Assembly: GCF_963378075.1 (NCBI RefSeq)
Contig: NZ_OY726394.1
Span: 186,001-250,000, forward strand
Length of the DNA: 64,000 nucleotides
Reading direction: 5' to 3'
From: Mycolicibacter sp. MU0083
Lineage (GTDB): Bacteria > Actinomycetota > Actinomycetes > Mycobacteriales > Mycobacteriaceae
A program made the position numbers and the translations under genes. The notes under the pieces are model-generated. The model worked only from the letters and a program-made list of their open reading frames with translations, was not told where the DNA came from and made no database searches. Shown here piece by piece: positions 45,754 through 55,230 of the stretch (positions are counted from its first letter, which is position 1; each line of letters begins with the position of its first letter).

Positions 45754-47424
45754 ATGAGCGTCGATTCCAGCGGCATCGCCGGCCTGTTGCTCGCGCGGCT
45801 CGGCGATGAGCGCCCGGGACTGCGTACCCGCCAACAGGATTGGACCTGGGATGCGGTGGTGCGCGAATCGGCCGCCCGGGCCGCATTGGCCTCGGCGCTG
45901 CGGCGTGAGGGGCCCTTTCACATCGGGGTGCTGCTGGACAACGTCGAAGACTTCGTGTTCTGGCTCGGAGCCGGAGCGCTTGCCGGCGCCGTCATCGTCG
46001 GGATCAATCCCACCCGCGGCGATGCCGAACTCGCCGCGCAGATCCGGCACGCCGACTGCCAGCTCGTGGTGACCGACGCGGCCGGGATGGACCGGCTTTC
46101 CGGCCTGGATCACGGGTTGGAGCCGCGGCGCTTCCTGGTCGTGGACAGCCCCGACTACGCCACCCTGATCGAGACCCACCGGGGCGCGCAGCCCGCCGCG
46201 GCCCCGGGGGTGGGTGCGGAGTCGCTGTTGCTGTTGCTGTTCACCTCCGGCACCACCGGAGTCTCCAAGGCCGTCAAATGCAGTCAGGGCCGGCTGGTCC
46301 GGATCGCCGAGAGCGCGGTCGCCAAGTACGGCCACGTCCGCGACGACGTGGACTACTGCTGTATGCCGCTGTTCCACGGCAACGCGATCATGGCGCTGTG
46401 GGCGCCCGCGCTGGCAGTCGGCGCCACGGTCTGTCTGACCCCCAAGTTCTCCGCGTCGCAGTTCCTGCCCGACGTGCGGTACTTCGGTGCGACCTACTTC
46501 ACCTATGTGGGTAAGGCGCTGGGCTACCTGATGGCCACCGCCGAGCAGCCCGACGACATCGACAACCCCCTGGTCCGCGGTTTCGGGACCGAGGCGTCGC
46601 CGCAGGATCAGGCGGAGTTCGCCCGCCGTTTCGGCGCCGTGCTGCACGAGGGCTACGGATCCAGCGAAGGTGGCAACGCCGCGGTGCCCGACCCGGATGC
46701 GCCGCCGGGGGCGTTGGGCCGCCCGGCGCACGCCGGGATCGCCGTGGTGGATCCGGTGACCCGTGCCGAGTGCCCGCCGGCGCAGCTCGACGTGCACGGC
46801 CGGGTGCTCAACGCCGACGCCGCGGTCGGCGAGATCGTGGATCGGACCGGGGCCCGTGATTTCGAGGGCTACTACCGCAACGACGCCGCCGACGCCGAGA
46901 AGGTCCGCGACGGCTGGTACTGGACCGGGGACCTCGGTTACTGCGACCCGGCGGGGTTCCTGTATTTCGCCGGCCGCCGCGGCGACTGGATCCGGGTGGA
47001 CGGCGAGAACATCTCCGCGCTGACCATCGAGCGGGTGCTGCGCCGGCACCCGGCGGTGATCAGCGCCGGTGTCTACGCGGTGCCCGATCCCCGCTCCGGG
47101 GACCAGGTGATGGGCGCGGTCGAGGTCGCCGACACCGACGGGTTCGACGTCGCGGCCTTCGCCGATTTTCTCGCCGCCCAACCCGACCTGGGCGGCAAGG
47201 GCATCCCGCGGTTCCTGCGGATCTCGACGGGCCTGCCCGTCACCGGTTCGAACAAGGTGCTCAAGCGCGAGTTACAGGCTGCCCGCTGGCGCACCGAGGA
47301 TCCGGTGTACCGCTGGGCCGGGCGGGGAGCACCCGACTACCGGCAAATGACCGAGGACGACAAGCTGGCGCTGGATGCCGAGTTCGCGTCATACGGTCGG
47401 CAGAGTCGGTTACTGGGCGAGTAG
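45754..47424 (+). CDS. Fatty-acyl-CoA synthetase (FadD17-like)
   Basis: 556 residues of the ANL adenylating superfamily: P-loop LLFTSGTTGVSKAVKC, GYGSSEGG (A5 region), WYWTGDLGYCDPAG and the C-terminal RGDWIRVDGEN hinge; catalytic Lys in SNKVLKREL. The start is ATG at 45754. The middle reads much like mycobacterial FadD17/FadD1 (KFSASQFLPDVR, YVGKALGYL). It activates fatty or cholesterol side-chain acids to CoA thioesters; which substrate is not clear. Confidence 0.88.
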   Translation: MSVDSSGIAGLLLARLGDERPGLRTRQQDWTWDAVVRESAARAALASALRREGPFHIGVLLDNVEDFVFWLGAGALAGAVIVGINPTRGDAELAAQIRHADCQLVVTDAAGMDRLSGLDHGLEPRRFLVVDSPDYATLIETHRGAQPAAAPGVGAESLLLLLFTSGTTGVSKAVKCSQGRLVRIAESAVAKYGHVRDDVDYCCMPLFHGNAIMALWAPALAVGATVCLTPKFSASQFLPDVRYFGATYFTYVGKALGYLMATAEQPDDIDNPLVRGFGTEASPQDQAEFARRFGAVLHEGYGSSEGGNAAVPDPDAPPGALGRPAHAGIAVVDPVTRAECPPAQLDVHGRVLNADAAVGEIVDRTGARDFEGYYRNDAADAEKVRDGWYWTGDLGYCDPAGFLYFAGRRGDWIRVDGENISALTIERVLRRHPAVISAGVYAVPDPRSGDQVMGAVEVADTDGFDVAAFADFLAAQPDLGGKGIPRFLRISTGLPVTGSNKVLKRELQAARWRTEDPVYRWAGRGAPDYRQMTEDDKLALDAEFASYGRQSRLLGE

Positions 47425-47462
47425 CGCCTCCGGCGGCGAGCTGCGTCACATAAGGTTGTCTC

Positions 47463-49133
47463 ATGGCGAAGCTCACTGACCTGCCCGGCCAGGCCGTCGA
47501 CAAGCTCGGTCGCTATTTCGAACGCGGTTCCGCCGAGCTGCACTATCTGCGCAAGATCCTGCAGTCGGGCGCGCTGAAGTTGGAGTCCCCGCGGGTCATC
47601 GCCAGTGCGCTGGCCGACGGGGCGCGTTGGGGTGAGCTCGGGATGATCCCGGCGCTCAACGCGCGCCGTAACCCCAACGGCGTCGCCGTCATCGACGACG
47701 ACGGCTCGATCACGTTCAAAGAACTCGACGACGCCGTCAACGCGGTGGCCAACGGCCTGCTCGAGATGGGTGTACGCGGCGGTGACGGCGTGGCGATCCT
47801 GGCCCGCAACCACCGCTGGTTCCTGATCGCCAACTACGGCTGCGCGCGGGTCGGAGCGCGGCTGATCCTGCTGAACAGCGAATTCTCCGGCCCGCAGATC
47901 AAGGACGTCTCCGAACGCGAAGGCGCCAAACTGATCATCTACGACGACGAGTACACCGCAGCCGTGGCGCAGGCCGAACCGGTGCTGGGCAAACTGCGCG
48001 CGCTGGGCGTCAACCCGGACACCGAGGAACCGTCCGGCAGCGCCGACGAGACGCTGGCGCAGCTGATCGCGCGTAGCAGCAAGGCCCCGGCGCCCAAGAT
48101 CACCAAGCACGCCTCGATCATCATCCTGACGTCCGGCACCACCGGCACACCCAAGGGCGCCAACCGCAGCACCCCGCCCACGCTGGCGCCGATCGGCGGA
48201 ATTCTGTCGCACGTCCCGTTCCGCGGCGGTGAGGTGACATCGCTGCCGTCGCCGATGTTCCATGCGCTGGGCTACCTGCACGGCACCCTGGCGATGTTCT
48301 TCGGTTCGACGTTGGTGCTGCGCCGGCGCTTCAAGCCGGCCACCGTGCTGGAGGATCTGGAGAAGCACAAGGTGACGGGCATGGTCGTCGTGCCGGTCAT
48401 GCTGTCCCGGATCCTCGACCAGCTGGAGAAGACCAGCCCCAAACCGGACCTGTCGGCGCTGCGGATCGTGTTCGTCTCCGGTTCGCAGCTCGGCGCCGAA
48501 CTGGCGACCCGGGCCATGAAGGATCTCGGGCCGGTCATCTACAACATGTACGGCTCCACCGAGGTCGCCTTCGCCACCATCGCCGGTCCCGCGGACCTGG
48601 CGCACAACCCCGCGACGGTGGGACCGGTGGTCAAGGGCGTCAAGGTCCGCATCCTCGACGACAACGGCAACGAACTGCCCCAGGGTCAGGTCGGGCGGAT
48701 CTTCGTCGGCAACTTCTTCCCGTTCGAGGGCTACACCGGCGGCGGCGGCAAGCAGATCATCGACGGCCTGCTGTCCTCCGGCGACGTCGGCTACTTCGAC
48801 GAGCGCGGACTGCTGTATGTGTCCGGTCGCGACGACGAGATGATCGTCTCCGGTGGCGAGAACGTCTTCCCGGCCGAGGTCGAAGACCTGATCAGCGGTC
48901 ACCCCGATGTGGTCGAGGCGACCGCACTGGGTGTCGACGACAAGGAGTGGGGTGCCCGGCTGCGGGCCTTCGTGGTGCGCAAGGAGGGCTCGGACGTCGA
49001 CGAGGAGACCATCAAGGTCTACGTCAAGGAGCACCTGGCCCGTTACAAGGTGCCGCGTGAGGTGGTCTTCCTCGACGAGTTGCCGCGCAACCCCACCGGC
49101 AAGATCCTGAAGCGCGAACTGCGCGACCTGTAG
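47463..49133 (+). CDS. fadD2: Fatty-acyl-CoA synthetase FadD2
   Basis: 556 residues, close to the 560 aa recalled for FadD2 (Rv0270). Visible are IIILTSGTTGTPKGANR (P-loop), YNMYGSTEVA, LLSSGDVGYFDERG, GRDDEMIVSGGENV and the catalytic lysine in NPTGKILKREL. It sits 38 nt after the fadD17-like gene and converges with fadE6. It makes long-chain acyl-CoA for beta-oxidation. Confidence 0.94.
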   Translation: MAKLTDLPGQAVDKLGRYFERGSAELHYLRKILQSGALKLESPRVIASALADGARWGELGMIPALNARRNPNGVAVIDDDGSITFKELDDAVNAVANGLLEMGVRGGDGVAILARNHRWFLIANYGCARVGARLILLNSEFSGPQIKDVSEREGAKLIIYDDEYTAAVAQAEPVLGKLRALGVNPDTEEPSGSADETLAQLIARSSKAPAPKITKHASIIILTSGTTGTPKGANRSTPPTLAPIGGILSHVPFRGGEVTSLPSPMFHALGYLHGTLAMFFGSTLVLRRRFKPATVLEDLEKHKVTGMVVVPVMLSRILDQLEKTSPKPDLSALRIVFVSGSQLGAELATRAMKDLGPVIYNMYGSTEVAFATIAGPADLAHNPATVGPVVKGVKVRILDDNGNELPQGQVGRIFVGNFFPFEGYTGGGGKQIIDGLLSSGDVGYFDERGLLYVSGRDDEMIVSGGENVFPAEVEDLISGHPDVVEATALGVDDKEWGARLRAFVVRKEGSDVDEETIKVYVKEHLARYKVPREVVFLDELPRNPTGKILKRELRDL

Positions 49134-49146
49134 GCCGGGCGAGCCG

Positions 49147-51345
49147 CTACGGGTCGCGGGGCAGGCCCAGCAGCCGCTCGGCGATGATGTTGAGCTGCAC
49201 CTCCGAGGTGCCGCCGTAGATGGTGGTGGCGCGGCTCATCAACAGGTAATCCGCCCACTTGCCCGGCAACTGGGTGTTGTCACCGATCGCGGCGTCACCG
49301 GCGAAGGTGCCCACCGCGAACTCGGCGTAGCCCTGGCCGGTGCGCATGCTCAGCAGCTTGGACACCGCCGCCGCCGGCATCGGATCCTTTCCCGCCAACG
49401 TCAGCAGCGTCGAGCGCAGGTTGAGCAGCTTGGCGGCGTGGCCCTCGGCGATCAGCCGGCCGGCCTGGCGCTGCTCGCCCTGATCGCACGGGTTGTCGCG
49501 GACGAACTCCACGAAGCCGTCCAGGCTGGCCAGGAACGGCATCTCCGAGCCGCCGATCGATACCCGCTCGGCGGTCAGCGTGTTGCGGCTGACCTCCCAG
49601 CCCCGGTTCACCTCGCCGAGCACCAGCTCGTCGGGGATGAAGACGTCATCGATGAAGACCGTGTTGAACATCGCCCCGCCGGTGAGCTCACGCAGCGGGC
49701 TGACGGTCACGCCCTCACTCTTCATGTCCAGCAGGAAGTAGGTGATGCCGTCGTGCTTGGGGGCGCTCGGGTCGGTGCGGGCCAACAGGGCGCCCCACTG
49801 GGAGAACTGCGCGGCAGAGGTCCAGATCTTCTGGCCGCTGATCCGCCAGCCCCCGTCGACCTTGGTGGCCTTGGTGGTCAGGCTGGCCAGGTCCGAACCC
49901 GCGCCGGGCTCGGAGAACAGCTGGCACCACACCAGTTCGCCGCGCAGCGTCGGCGGCAGCAGGCGCTGCTTCTGCTCCTCGGTGCCGAACGCCACGATCG
50001 ACGGGATCAGCCACCCGGCGATGCCCATCGCCTGGCGTCGCACCCGCCCGGTCGAGAACTCCTGCTCGATGATGATCTGCTCGATGGGCTGCGCGGCCCG
50101 ACCCCACGGCTTGGGCAGATACGGCAGCACCCAGCCGCCCTCGGCGATCGCCACCGTGCGCTCGTCGTGTCCCATGGCCTTGAGCGCGGCGACGTCGGCG
50201 CGGATCTCGGCGCGCAGCTTCTCGGTGTCGGGATCGAGATCGATGTCGATCTTGCGCATTCCGCCGGTGGTGGCGGTGTCGACCACCTGCTGCGGATAGG
50301 CGGACCGGTCGCCGAACGAGGCGGCCAGGATCAGCGCCCGCCGGTAGTAGACGCCGGCGTCGTGCTCCCAGGTGAAGCCGATACCGCCGTGCACCTGAAT
50401 GCAGTCCTGGGTGCAGCGTTGCGCGGCGGCCGGCGCCAGGGTGGCTGCCACGGCGGTGGCGAACCGAACCGCCGAACCCGCTTCATCCCAACCGTTTTCG
50501 CCTGCTTCATCAATCGCCCGGGCGGCATCCCACACCGCGGCGGTGGCGCGCTCGGTGTCGGCGATCATCTCCGCGCACTTGTGCTTGATGGCCTGGAACT
50601 GGCCGATCGGCCGGCCGAACTGTTCGCGGATCTTGGCGTACTCCGCGGCGGTGTCGGTGGCCCACCGGGACACCCCGATCGCCTCGGCGGACAGCAGCGT
50701 GGTGATCAGGGCGCGCGCCCGGTCCGGGGTGAGGTTGCCCAAGACCGCCGCGCCCTCGACCTCGATGCCGTCGGCGTGCACGTGGGCGATGGGGCGCAGC
50801 GGGTCGACGCTCTGCACGGGCTCGATCGCGAGCGCCTCGGCGGGTAGCACCACCCACACCTCGTCGTCACCGACCGCCACCGGTGCCACCAGCAACGACG
50901 CCTGGGCTGCGGCCGCCACCGAGCGGGCGGTGCCGCTGACCACCAATCCCGACCCCTGCGCGGTGGCCGTCAGTCCCGGGTTGATGGTGTAGGCGGCGAT
51001 CACCTCACCGCCGGCCAGGCCGCTCAGCGCGGCGGCCGTCGGGTCGTCGGCCGCGATCAGCGCGCCGGCGATCGCCGACGGCACGAACGGGCCGGGCACT
51101 GCGCGGTATCCGAATTCGGCCAGCACCACCGCCAGCTCCAGGATCCCGAAGCCCTGCCCGCCGACGTCCTCGGCCAGGTGCACCCCGGCCAGGCCCTGCT
51201 CGGCGGCGGCCCGCCAGTACGACGGCGGGTTCTCGATCGGGTTGTCCATCGCTTCGTGCAGCAGCTCGGCCGGCACGGCGCGCGTCAGCAGGGACCGCAC
51301 GGAATCGGCCAGGTCCTGATGCTCGGAAGTGATCGCTATCGGCAT
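49147..51345 (-). CDS. fadE6: Acyl-CoA dehydrogenase FadE6 (two-domain)
   Basis: 732 residues, matching the 731 aa recalled for Rv0271c. It is two acyl-CoA dehydrogenase units in one chain: an N-terminal one (about 1-360; IQVHGGIGFTWEHDAGVY) and a C-terminal one (about 370-732; CQLFSEPGAGSDLASL, LLMSRATTIYGGTSEVQLNI). In mycobacteria such pairs are often separate alpha/beta subunits of steroid or fatty acid dehydrogenases, so this is a natural fusion. An inverted repeat lies 38 nt upstream. Confidence 0.94.
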   Translation of the reverse strand: MPIAITSEHQDLADSVRSLLTRAVPAELLHEAMDNPIENPPSYWRAAAEQGLAGVHLAEDVGGQGFGILELAVVLAEFGYRAVPGPFVPSAIAGALIAADDPTAAALSGLAGGEVIAAYTINPGLTATAQGSGLVVSGTARSVAAAAQASLLVAPVAVGDDEVWVVLPAEALAIEPVQSVDPLRPIAHVHADGIEVEGAAVLGNLTPDRARALITTLLSAEAIGVSRWATDTAAEYAKIREQFGRPIGQFQAIKHKCAEMIADTERATAAVWDAARAIDEAGENGWDEAGSAVRFATAVAATLAPAAAQRCTQDCIQVHGGIGFTWEHDAGVYYRRALILAASFGDRSAYPQQVVDTATTGGMRKIDIDLDPDTEKLRAEIRADVAALKAMGHDERTVAIAEGGWVLPYLPKPWGRAAQPIEQIIIEQEFSTGRVRRQAMGIAGWLIPSIVAFGTEEQKQRLLPPTLRGELVWCQLFSEPGAGSDLASLTTKATKVDGGWRISGQKIWTSAAQFSQWGALLARTDPSAPKHDGITYFLLDMKSEGVTVSPLRELTGGAMFNTVFIDDVFIPDELVLGEVNRGWEVSRNTLTAERVSIGGSEMPFLASLDGFVEFVRDNPCDQGEQRQAGRLIAEGHAAKLLNLRSTLLTLAGKDPMPAAAVSKLLSMRTGQGYAEFAVGTFAGDAAIGDNTQLPGKWADYLLMSRATTIYGGTSEVQLNIIAERLLGLPRDP

Positions 51346-51378
51346 GGGTGCGCCTTTCGGGTTGTGCGTGTGGTCAAT

Positions 51379-52329
51379 CTAACAACCAGTCGGTTGGTTG
51401 ACTACGTGGGTCAGGTCCCGCCCATCGCGCAACCGGCGGCAGTTGTCGACGGCCGCCACGAGGTAGCGGCGCATGGTGTCGGCGGTGTACCAACTGACGT
51501 GCGGGGTCAGCACCACGTTGTCCAGCCGGAGCAGCGGGCTCTCGCCGGTGACCGGCTCCACGGCGAACACGTCCAGACCCGCCCCGGCCAACCGCCCGCT
51601 GCCCAGCGCCTCGGCCAGGGCCGCCTCGTCGACGATCGGACCGCGGGAGGTGTTGACCAGCACCGCATCCGGCTTCATCCGCGCCAGCGCGGCACGGTCG
51701 ATCAAGCCGGCGGTGGCGGCGGTCAGCGGTACATGCAGCGAGACGATGTCGGCGCCGGCCAGCAGTTCCGGCAGCGGGCGCCAACCGGGGGTGCCGTCGT
51801 CGCCGGTGCTGGTGTGCAGCACGGTCGCCCCCATCGCGGTGACGATGCGGTCCACCTGCCGGGCGATGTCGCCGTATCCGATCAGCCCGACGGTGCAACC
51901 ACCGATGTCGCGGCAGTGTTCGCCCAGCCCGGGATCGGTCGGCCAGCCGCGTAGTTCTCGGGTGGCGCGGTCCAGCGGCAGCAGCCGGCGCAGCACCGCC
52001 AGCATCAGCAGTACGGTGCCCTCGGCGACCGAGGCCGCATTGGCGCCGGGCATGTTGGCCACCGCGATACCGTGCTGCGTCGCGACGTCGACGTCGATGG
52101 TGTTGATGCCGACCCCGAACTTGTGCACCAGGCGCAGCCGCGGCCCGGCGCGCAGGTCGTCACCGGAGAGCGGCCGCAGCACATGCCAGAGCACCTCGGC
52201 GTCGGCGATCTCGCGGTAGAAGGTCGCGTCGTCGTCGGCGGCGCACCAGCGGATGTCGAGCCAATCGGACTCGGGTGCAACGAATTCGGCGACCTTCGGG
52301 CCGGGAACGAAGTGCGCCAGCACGCGCAT
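51379..52329 (-). CDS. D-2-hydroxyacid dehydrogenase family NAD-binding protein
   Basis: 316 residues of the phosphoglycerate/formate dehydrogenase family: substrate-domain motif VHKFGVGINTIDVD, NAD-binding GLIGYGDIARQ, SLHVPLTAATAGLIDRAAL, VNTSRGPIVDEAAL and the catalytic His in VLTPHVSWYT. The start is ATG at 52329, 2 nt after the TetR gene stops, so the two are one operon. The substrate is unknown. In M. tuberculosis the gene next to Rv0273c is a hydrolase (from memory), so this is a replacement. Confidence 0.88.
   Translation of the reverse strand: MRVLAHFVPGPKVAEFVAPESDWLDIRWCAADDDATFYREIADAEVLWHVLRPLSGDDLRAGPRLRLVHKFGVGINTIDVDVATQHGIAVANMPGANAASVAEGTVLLMLAVLRRLLPLDRATRELRGWPTDPGLGEHCRDIGGCTVGLIGYGDIARQVDRIVTAMGATVLHTSTGDDGTPGWRPLPELLAGADIVSLHVPLTAATAGLIDRAALARMKPDAVLVNTSRGPIVDEAALAEALGSGRLAGAGLDVFAVEPVTGESPLLRLDNVVLTPHVSWYTADTMRRYLVAAVDNCRRLRDGRDLTHVVNQPTGC
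51383..51396. promoter_or_regulatory. Inverted repeat upstream of fadE6
   Basis: CAACC-AGTC-GGTTG, perfect 5-bp arms, 38 nt before the fadE6 start. It overlaps the very end of the hydroxyacid dehydrogenase coding sequence (stop at 51379-51381). Confidence 0.4.
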
Positions 52330-52331
52330 GA

Positions 52332-52973
52332 TCAGCAACTCTCCTCGGTGTAGATCGCGCGATAGAAGATGTTGGCCAGGGTGCGGATGCACGCCTCGTC
52401 GTCGGGGCCGTCGCCGGCACGGGGTGTGGCGAGCTGGACGTAGCAGAACTGGTTGAGCATCGACACGATGGCCACCGCGAGCAGTTCCGGGTCGTCGTCG
52501 GGGCAGTGCCCTTCGGCCTGGGCGCGTTTGACCGTCTCGGTGATATAGCCGACGGGCACCGCACAGATCTCGGCCCAGTACCGGGCGAAGTCGTCGTTGA
52601 CCATCGCCAGCTGGGAGACTCCGACCATCTCGGCCAGCCGGTTGCGGTAGGTGTGCCAGTGCGCGGCCGCGGCCTGCGCTATCCGTTCGCGATCGGACAG
52701 TCCGTGCCGCACCACGCCGGCCGCCCGCTCGGTCGCCTCGTCGCGGAAGCGCAGCGCCCACTGCCGCACCATCGCCTCTTTGGAGTCGTAGTAGTTGTAG
52801 AACGATGCCGCGGACCGCCCCGCCTCGGTGGTGATGTCGGCGATGGTGGTGGCCAGCACGCCTTTCCGGGCGATCACCGCGCGGGCGGCCGCGTCGATCG
52901 CGGCCTGGGTGCGCCGCCCCCGGTGGGTGGGCAACGGGTCGCGGTGACCGGGTTGCTCGGGGTTGATCGACAC
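52332..52973 (-). CDS. TetR-family regulator (Rv0273c-like)
   Basis: 213 residues: N-terminal TetR helix-turn-helix (TTIADITTEAGRSAASFYNYY, residues about 42-62), then helical ligand domain. It is divergent from the glyoxalase gene with a perfect palindromic operator between them and is followed directly by the D-hydroxyacid dehydrogenase. It probably represses both transcripts. Confidence 0.9.
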   Translation of the reverse strand: MSINPEQPGHRDPLPTHRGRRTQAAIDAAARAVIARKGVLATTIADITTEAGRSAASFYNYYDSKEAMVRQWALRFRDEATERAAGVVRHGLSDRERIAQAAAAHWHTYRNRLAEMVGVSQLAMVNDDFARYWAEICAVPVGYITETVKRAQAEGHCPDDDPELLAVAIVSMLNQFCYVQLATPRAGDGPDDEACIRTLANIFYRAIYTEESC

Positions 52974-53013
52974 CGGGGCGGGCTTCCTGTCGCGGTCGGG
53001 CCTGGATCGGATG

Positions 53014-53033
53014 TGAATCTGATGTTAGATTCA
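53014..53033. promoter_or_regulatory. Operator between the TetR and glyoxalase genes
   Basis: TGAATCT-GATGTT-AGATTCA, a 20-bp inverted repeat with perfect 7-bp arms, 40 nt from the TetR start and 31 nt from the glyoxalase start. Likely bound by the adjacent TetR protein. Confidence 0.7.
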
Positions 53034-53064
53034 GTTTCAGATCTTCGCCAGAGGAGCCACTGCA

Positions 53065-53640
53065 GTGATCAAACCGCACGGTGTCAACACCGAATTCGAA
53101 CTCAACGGGATCAACCATGTGGCGCTGGTGTGTTCGGATATGGAACGCACCGTCGACTTCTACAGCAACGTCCTGGGCATGCCGTTGATCAAGTCCCTGG
53201 ACCTGCCCGGCGGGATGGGGCAGCACTTCTTCTTCGACGCCGGCAACGGCGACTGCGTGGCCTTCTTCTGGTTCCGCGACGCGCCGGACCGGGTGCCGGG
53301 CATCTCGTCACCGGTCGCCATCCCCGGTATCGGCGAGATCGTCAGCGCGGTGAGCACGATGAACCACCTGGCCTTCCACGTACCGGCGGACAAGTTCGAC
53401 GCCTATCGGCAGCGTCTCAAGGACAAGGGCGTGCGGGTGGGCCCGGTGCTCAACCACGACGACTCGGAATTCCAGGCCAGCGCCGTCGTGCACCCGGGGG
53501 TGTACGTGCGCTCCTTCTACTTCCTGGACCCGGACGGCATCACCTTGGAATTCGCCTGCTGGATCAAGGATTTCGACGACGACGTCGAACATGTTGCGCC
53601 CAAGACGGCCGCCGACCGACAGGTTCCCGCAGCCACCTGA
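53065..53640 (+). CDS. Glyoxalase/VOC-family dioxygenase-like protein (Rv0274-like)
   Basis: 191 residues with two vicinal-oxygen-chelate modules. Metal ligands are suggested by NGINHVALVCSD (His), MNHLAFHVP (His) and the Glu in DGITLEFACW. The start is GTG with GAGGAG upstream. Members isomerise methylglyoxal, cleave catechols or inactivate thiol antibiotics; the substrate is unknown. It is under the same operator as the TetR-hydroxyacid dehydrogenase operon, suggesting a shared 2-oxo/hydroxy-acid detoxification role. Confidence 0.9.
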   Translation: MIKPHGVNTEFELNGINHVALVCSDMERTVDFYSNVLGMPLIKSLDLPGGMGQHFFFDAGNGDCVAFFWFRDAPDRVPGISSPVAIPGIGEIVSAVSTMNHLAFHVPADKFDAYRQRLKDKGVRVGPVLNHDDSEFQASAVVHPGVYVRSFYFLDPDGITLEFACWIKDFDDDVEHVAPKTAADRQVPAAT

Positions 53641-53716
53641 CCCGGACGGTGGCGCCTGGTGTGTCGGCCGAACGGTCGATGTCCCCGGGTGGGCGATCCG
53701 CGTACGGTTCGTCTGC

Positions 53717-54217
53717 ATGGGCGTGTTCATGCTGGTGGCCGGGCTGTTGCTCGCCGCCGACGTGCTTGCGCTCGTCCTGGGCGCGAAAACCCCACGGGTG
53801 TTCGGGGCGCTGCGCCGGCACGACGGCGAGGCGATATTCCGTCATCCCCTGACCTTCCGGACCGCCGCAGACGTGACCACCGTCGCCGACCAGATCGCCG
53901 CGGACATGGCCTCCGACCAGCCGGACGGTGCATCCGCCTATCGGCTGACCACCGCGGAACCGGTCGCCGACAGCTCGTTGTACGTCCTCATATTCCGTGC
54001 CGGCGACGAATCCGGATCACGGACGGTCATGGAGACGTCGGTCGTACTCACGCCGGCCGACGGCGGGACGACGGGCTCGGTGGGCGTCGAGGCGTGGCGG
54101 ACCGTCGGCGGAGCCGTCGACACGGCCGCCCTGCTCAGCGCCCGGTCGGTCCGAGACCGGGTGCGCCGCGCGGTCACCGGACTCGATGCGCAGGCCGAAT
54201 TCAGCGAGAGCCGATAG
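53717..54217 (+). CDS. Unidentified single-pass membrane protein
   Basis: 166 residues. The N-terminal helix MGVFMLVAGLLLAADVLALV is followed by a soluble alpha/beta-looking domain (FRHPLTFRTAADVTTVADQI ... VVLTPADGGTTGSVGVEAWRT). I placed the start at ATG 53717; the frame is open further back into the glyoxalase gene but those codons are unlikely. No family was recognised. Confidence 0.55.
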   Translation: MGVFMLVAGLLLAADVLALVLGAKTPRVFGALRRHDGEAIFRHPLTFRTAADVTTVADQIAADMASDQPDGASAYRLTTAEPVADSSLYVLIFRAGDESGSRTVMETSVVLTPADGGTTGSVGVEAWRTVGGAVDTAALLSARSVRDRVRRAVTGLDAQAEFSESR

Positions 54218-54286
54218 CGCAGGCCGGCCGAGCCGCCATCCCGGGGTTCCGTGCTCGCGGTGACCGCCACCGGCCATGATGGGACG

Positions 54287-55111
54287 GTGAGCCGGATAAC
54301 GCAGCGCAGGCGGGTCAGTCGCCTGGTCGCCGGGGAAGCGACGCAGCGACCGGAGACGCTGGTGGTCGAAGAACCACTGGAGATCCGGCTGAACGGCGAA
54401 CCGCTGACCGTCACGATGCGCACTCCCGGCGCGGATGTCGAACTGGCACAGGGCTTCCTGCTGACCGAAGGGATCATCGCCGAACGCGACGACGTGGTGA
54501 CCGCGCGGTTCTGCGGTCCCAAAGACGCCGAGAACACCTACAACGTGCTGGACGTCCGGCTGGCGCCGCACGTGCCGCCGCCGACGGTCGACATCTCCCG
54601 CAACTTCTACGCCACCTCGTCGTGCGGTATCTGCGGCAAGGCATCGCTGGACGCGGTGCGTCTCGCCGGCCGCTACCACCCGGCCGAGGACCCGGTCGAG
54701 GTGAGCGCGGCCGCATTGAGCGCCATGCCCGATCAGTTGCGCGCCGCCCAGGACGTCTTCGCCAGCACCGGGGGTCTGCACGCCGCGGCGTTGTTCGACT
54801 TCGACGACGGCGGTGCGATGCAGGTGGTGCGCGAGGACGTGGGCCGGCACAACGCCGTCGACAAGGTGATCGGGTGGGCGCTCGAACGGCGACGGATCCC
54901 GCTGACCGCGACCGTGTTGCTGGTCAGCGGGCGCGCGTCCTTCGAACTGACTCAGAAGGCGGTGATGGCCGGTATCCCCGTGCTGGCCGCGGTCTCGGCG
55001 CCGTCGTCGCTGGCGGTCGATCTGGCTGCGGAATGCGGACTGACCCTGGTCGGTTTTCTGCGCGGCGACTCGATGAACGTGTACAGCCGGCCGGACCGCA
55101 TCACCGGATGA
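54287..55111 (+). CDS. fdhD: Formate dehydrogenase accessory sulfurtransferase FdhD
   Basis: 274 residues, close to the 276 aa recalled for the M. tuberculosis protein. The sulfur-carrying cysteines are Cys113 and Cys116 in [39 protein letters not shown] and [11 protein letters not shown] are family signatures. It transfers sulfur from a cysteine desulfurase to the molybdenum cofactor of formate dehydrogenase. The start is GTG at 54287, with 54251 also possible. No formate dehydrogenase is in the window. Confidence 0.94.
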   Translation: MSRITQRRRVSRLVAGEATQRPETLVVEEPLEIRLNGEPLTVTMRTPGADVELAQGFLLTEGIIAERDDVVTARFCGPKDAENTYNVLDVRLAPHVPPPTVDISRNFYATSSCGICGKASLDAVRLAGRYHPAEDPVEVSAAALSAMPDQLRAAQDVFASTGGLHAAALFDFDDGGAMQVVREDVGRHNAVDKVIGWALERRRIPLTATVLLVSGRASFELTQKAVMAGIPVLAAVSAPSSLAVDLAAECGLTLVGFLRGDSMNVYSRPDRITG

Positions 55112-55230
55112 TCTGTCGATGAAAGTTTGCAATATCGGATGGACTGCCTGATTGTTGGCGCATCTTCGGTATCGGGGTTTAGTGTGTTCTGACTGAGTAA
55201 ACCCTGGCCGGAACCCCGAGGAGGTGCCCG

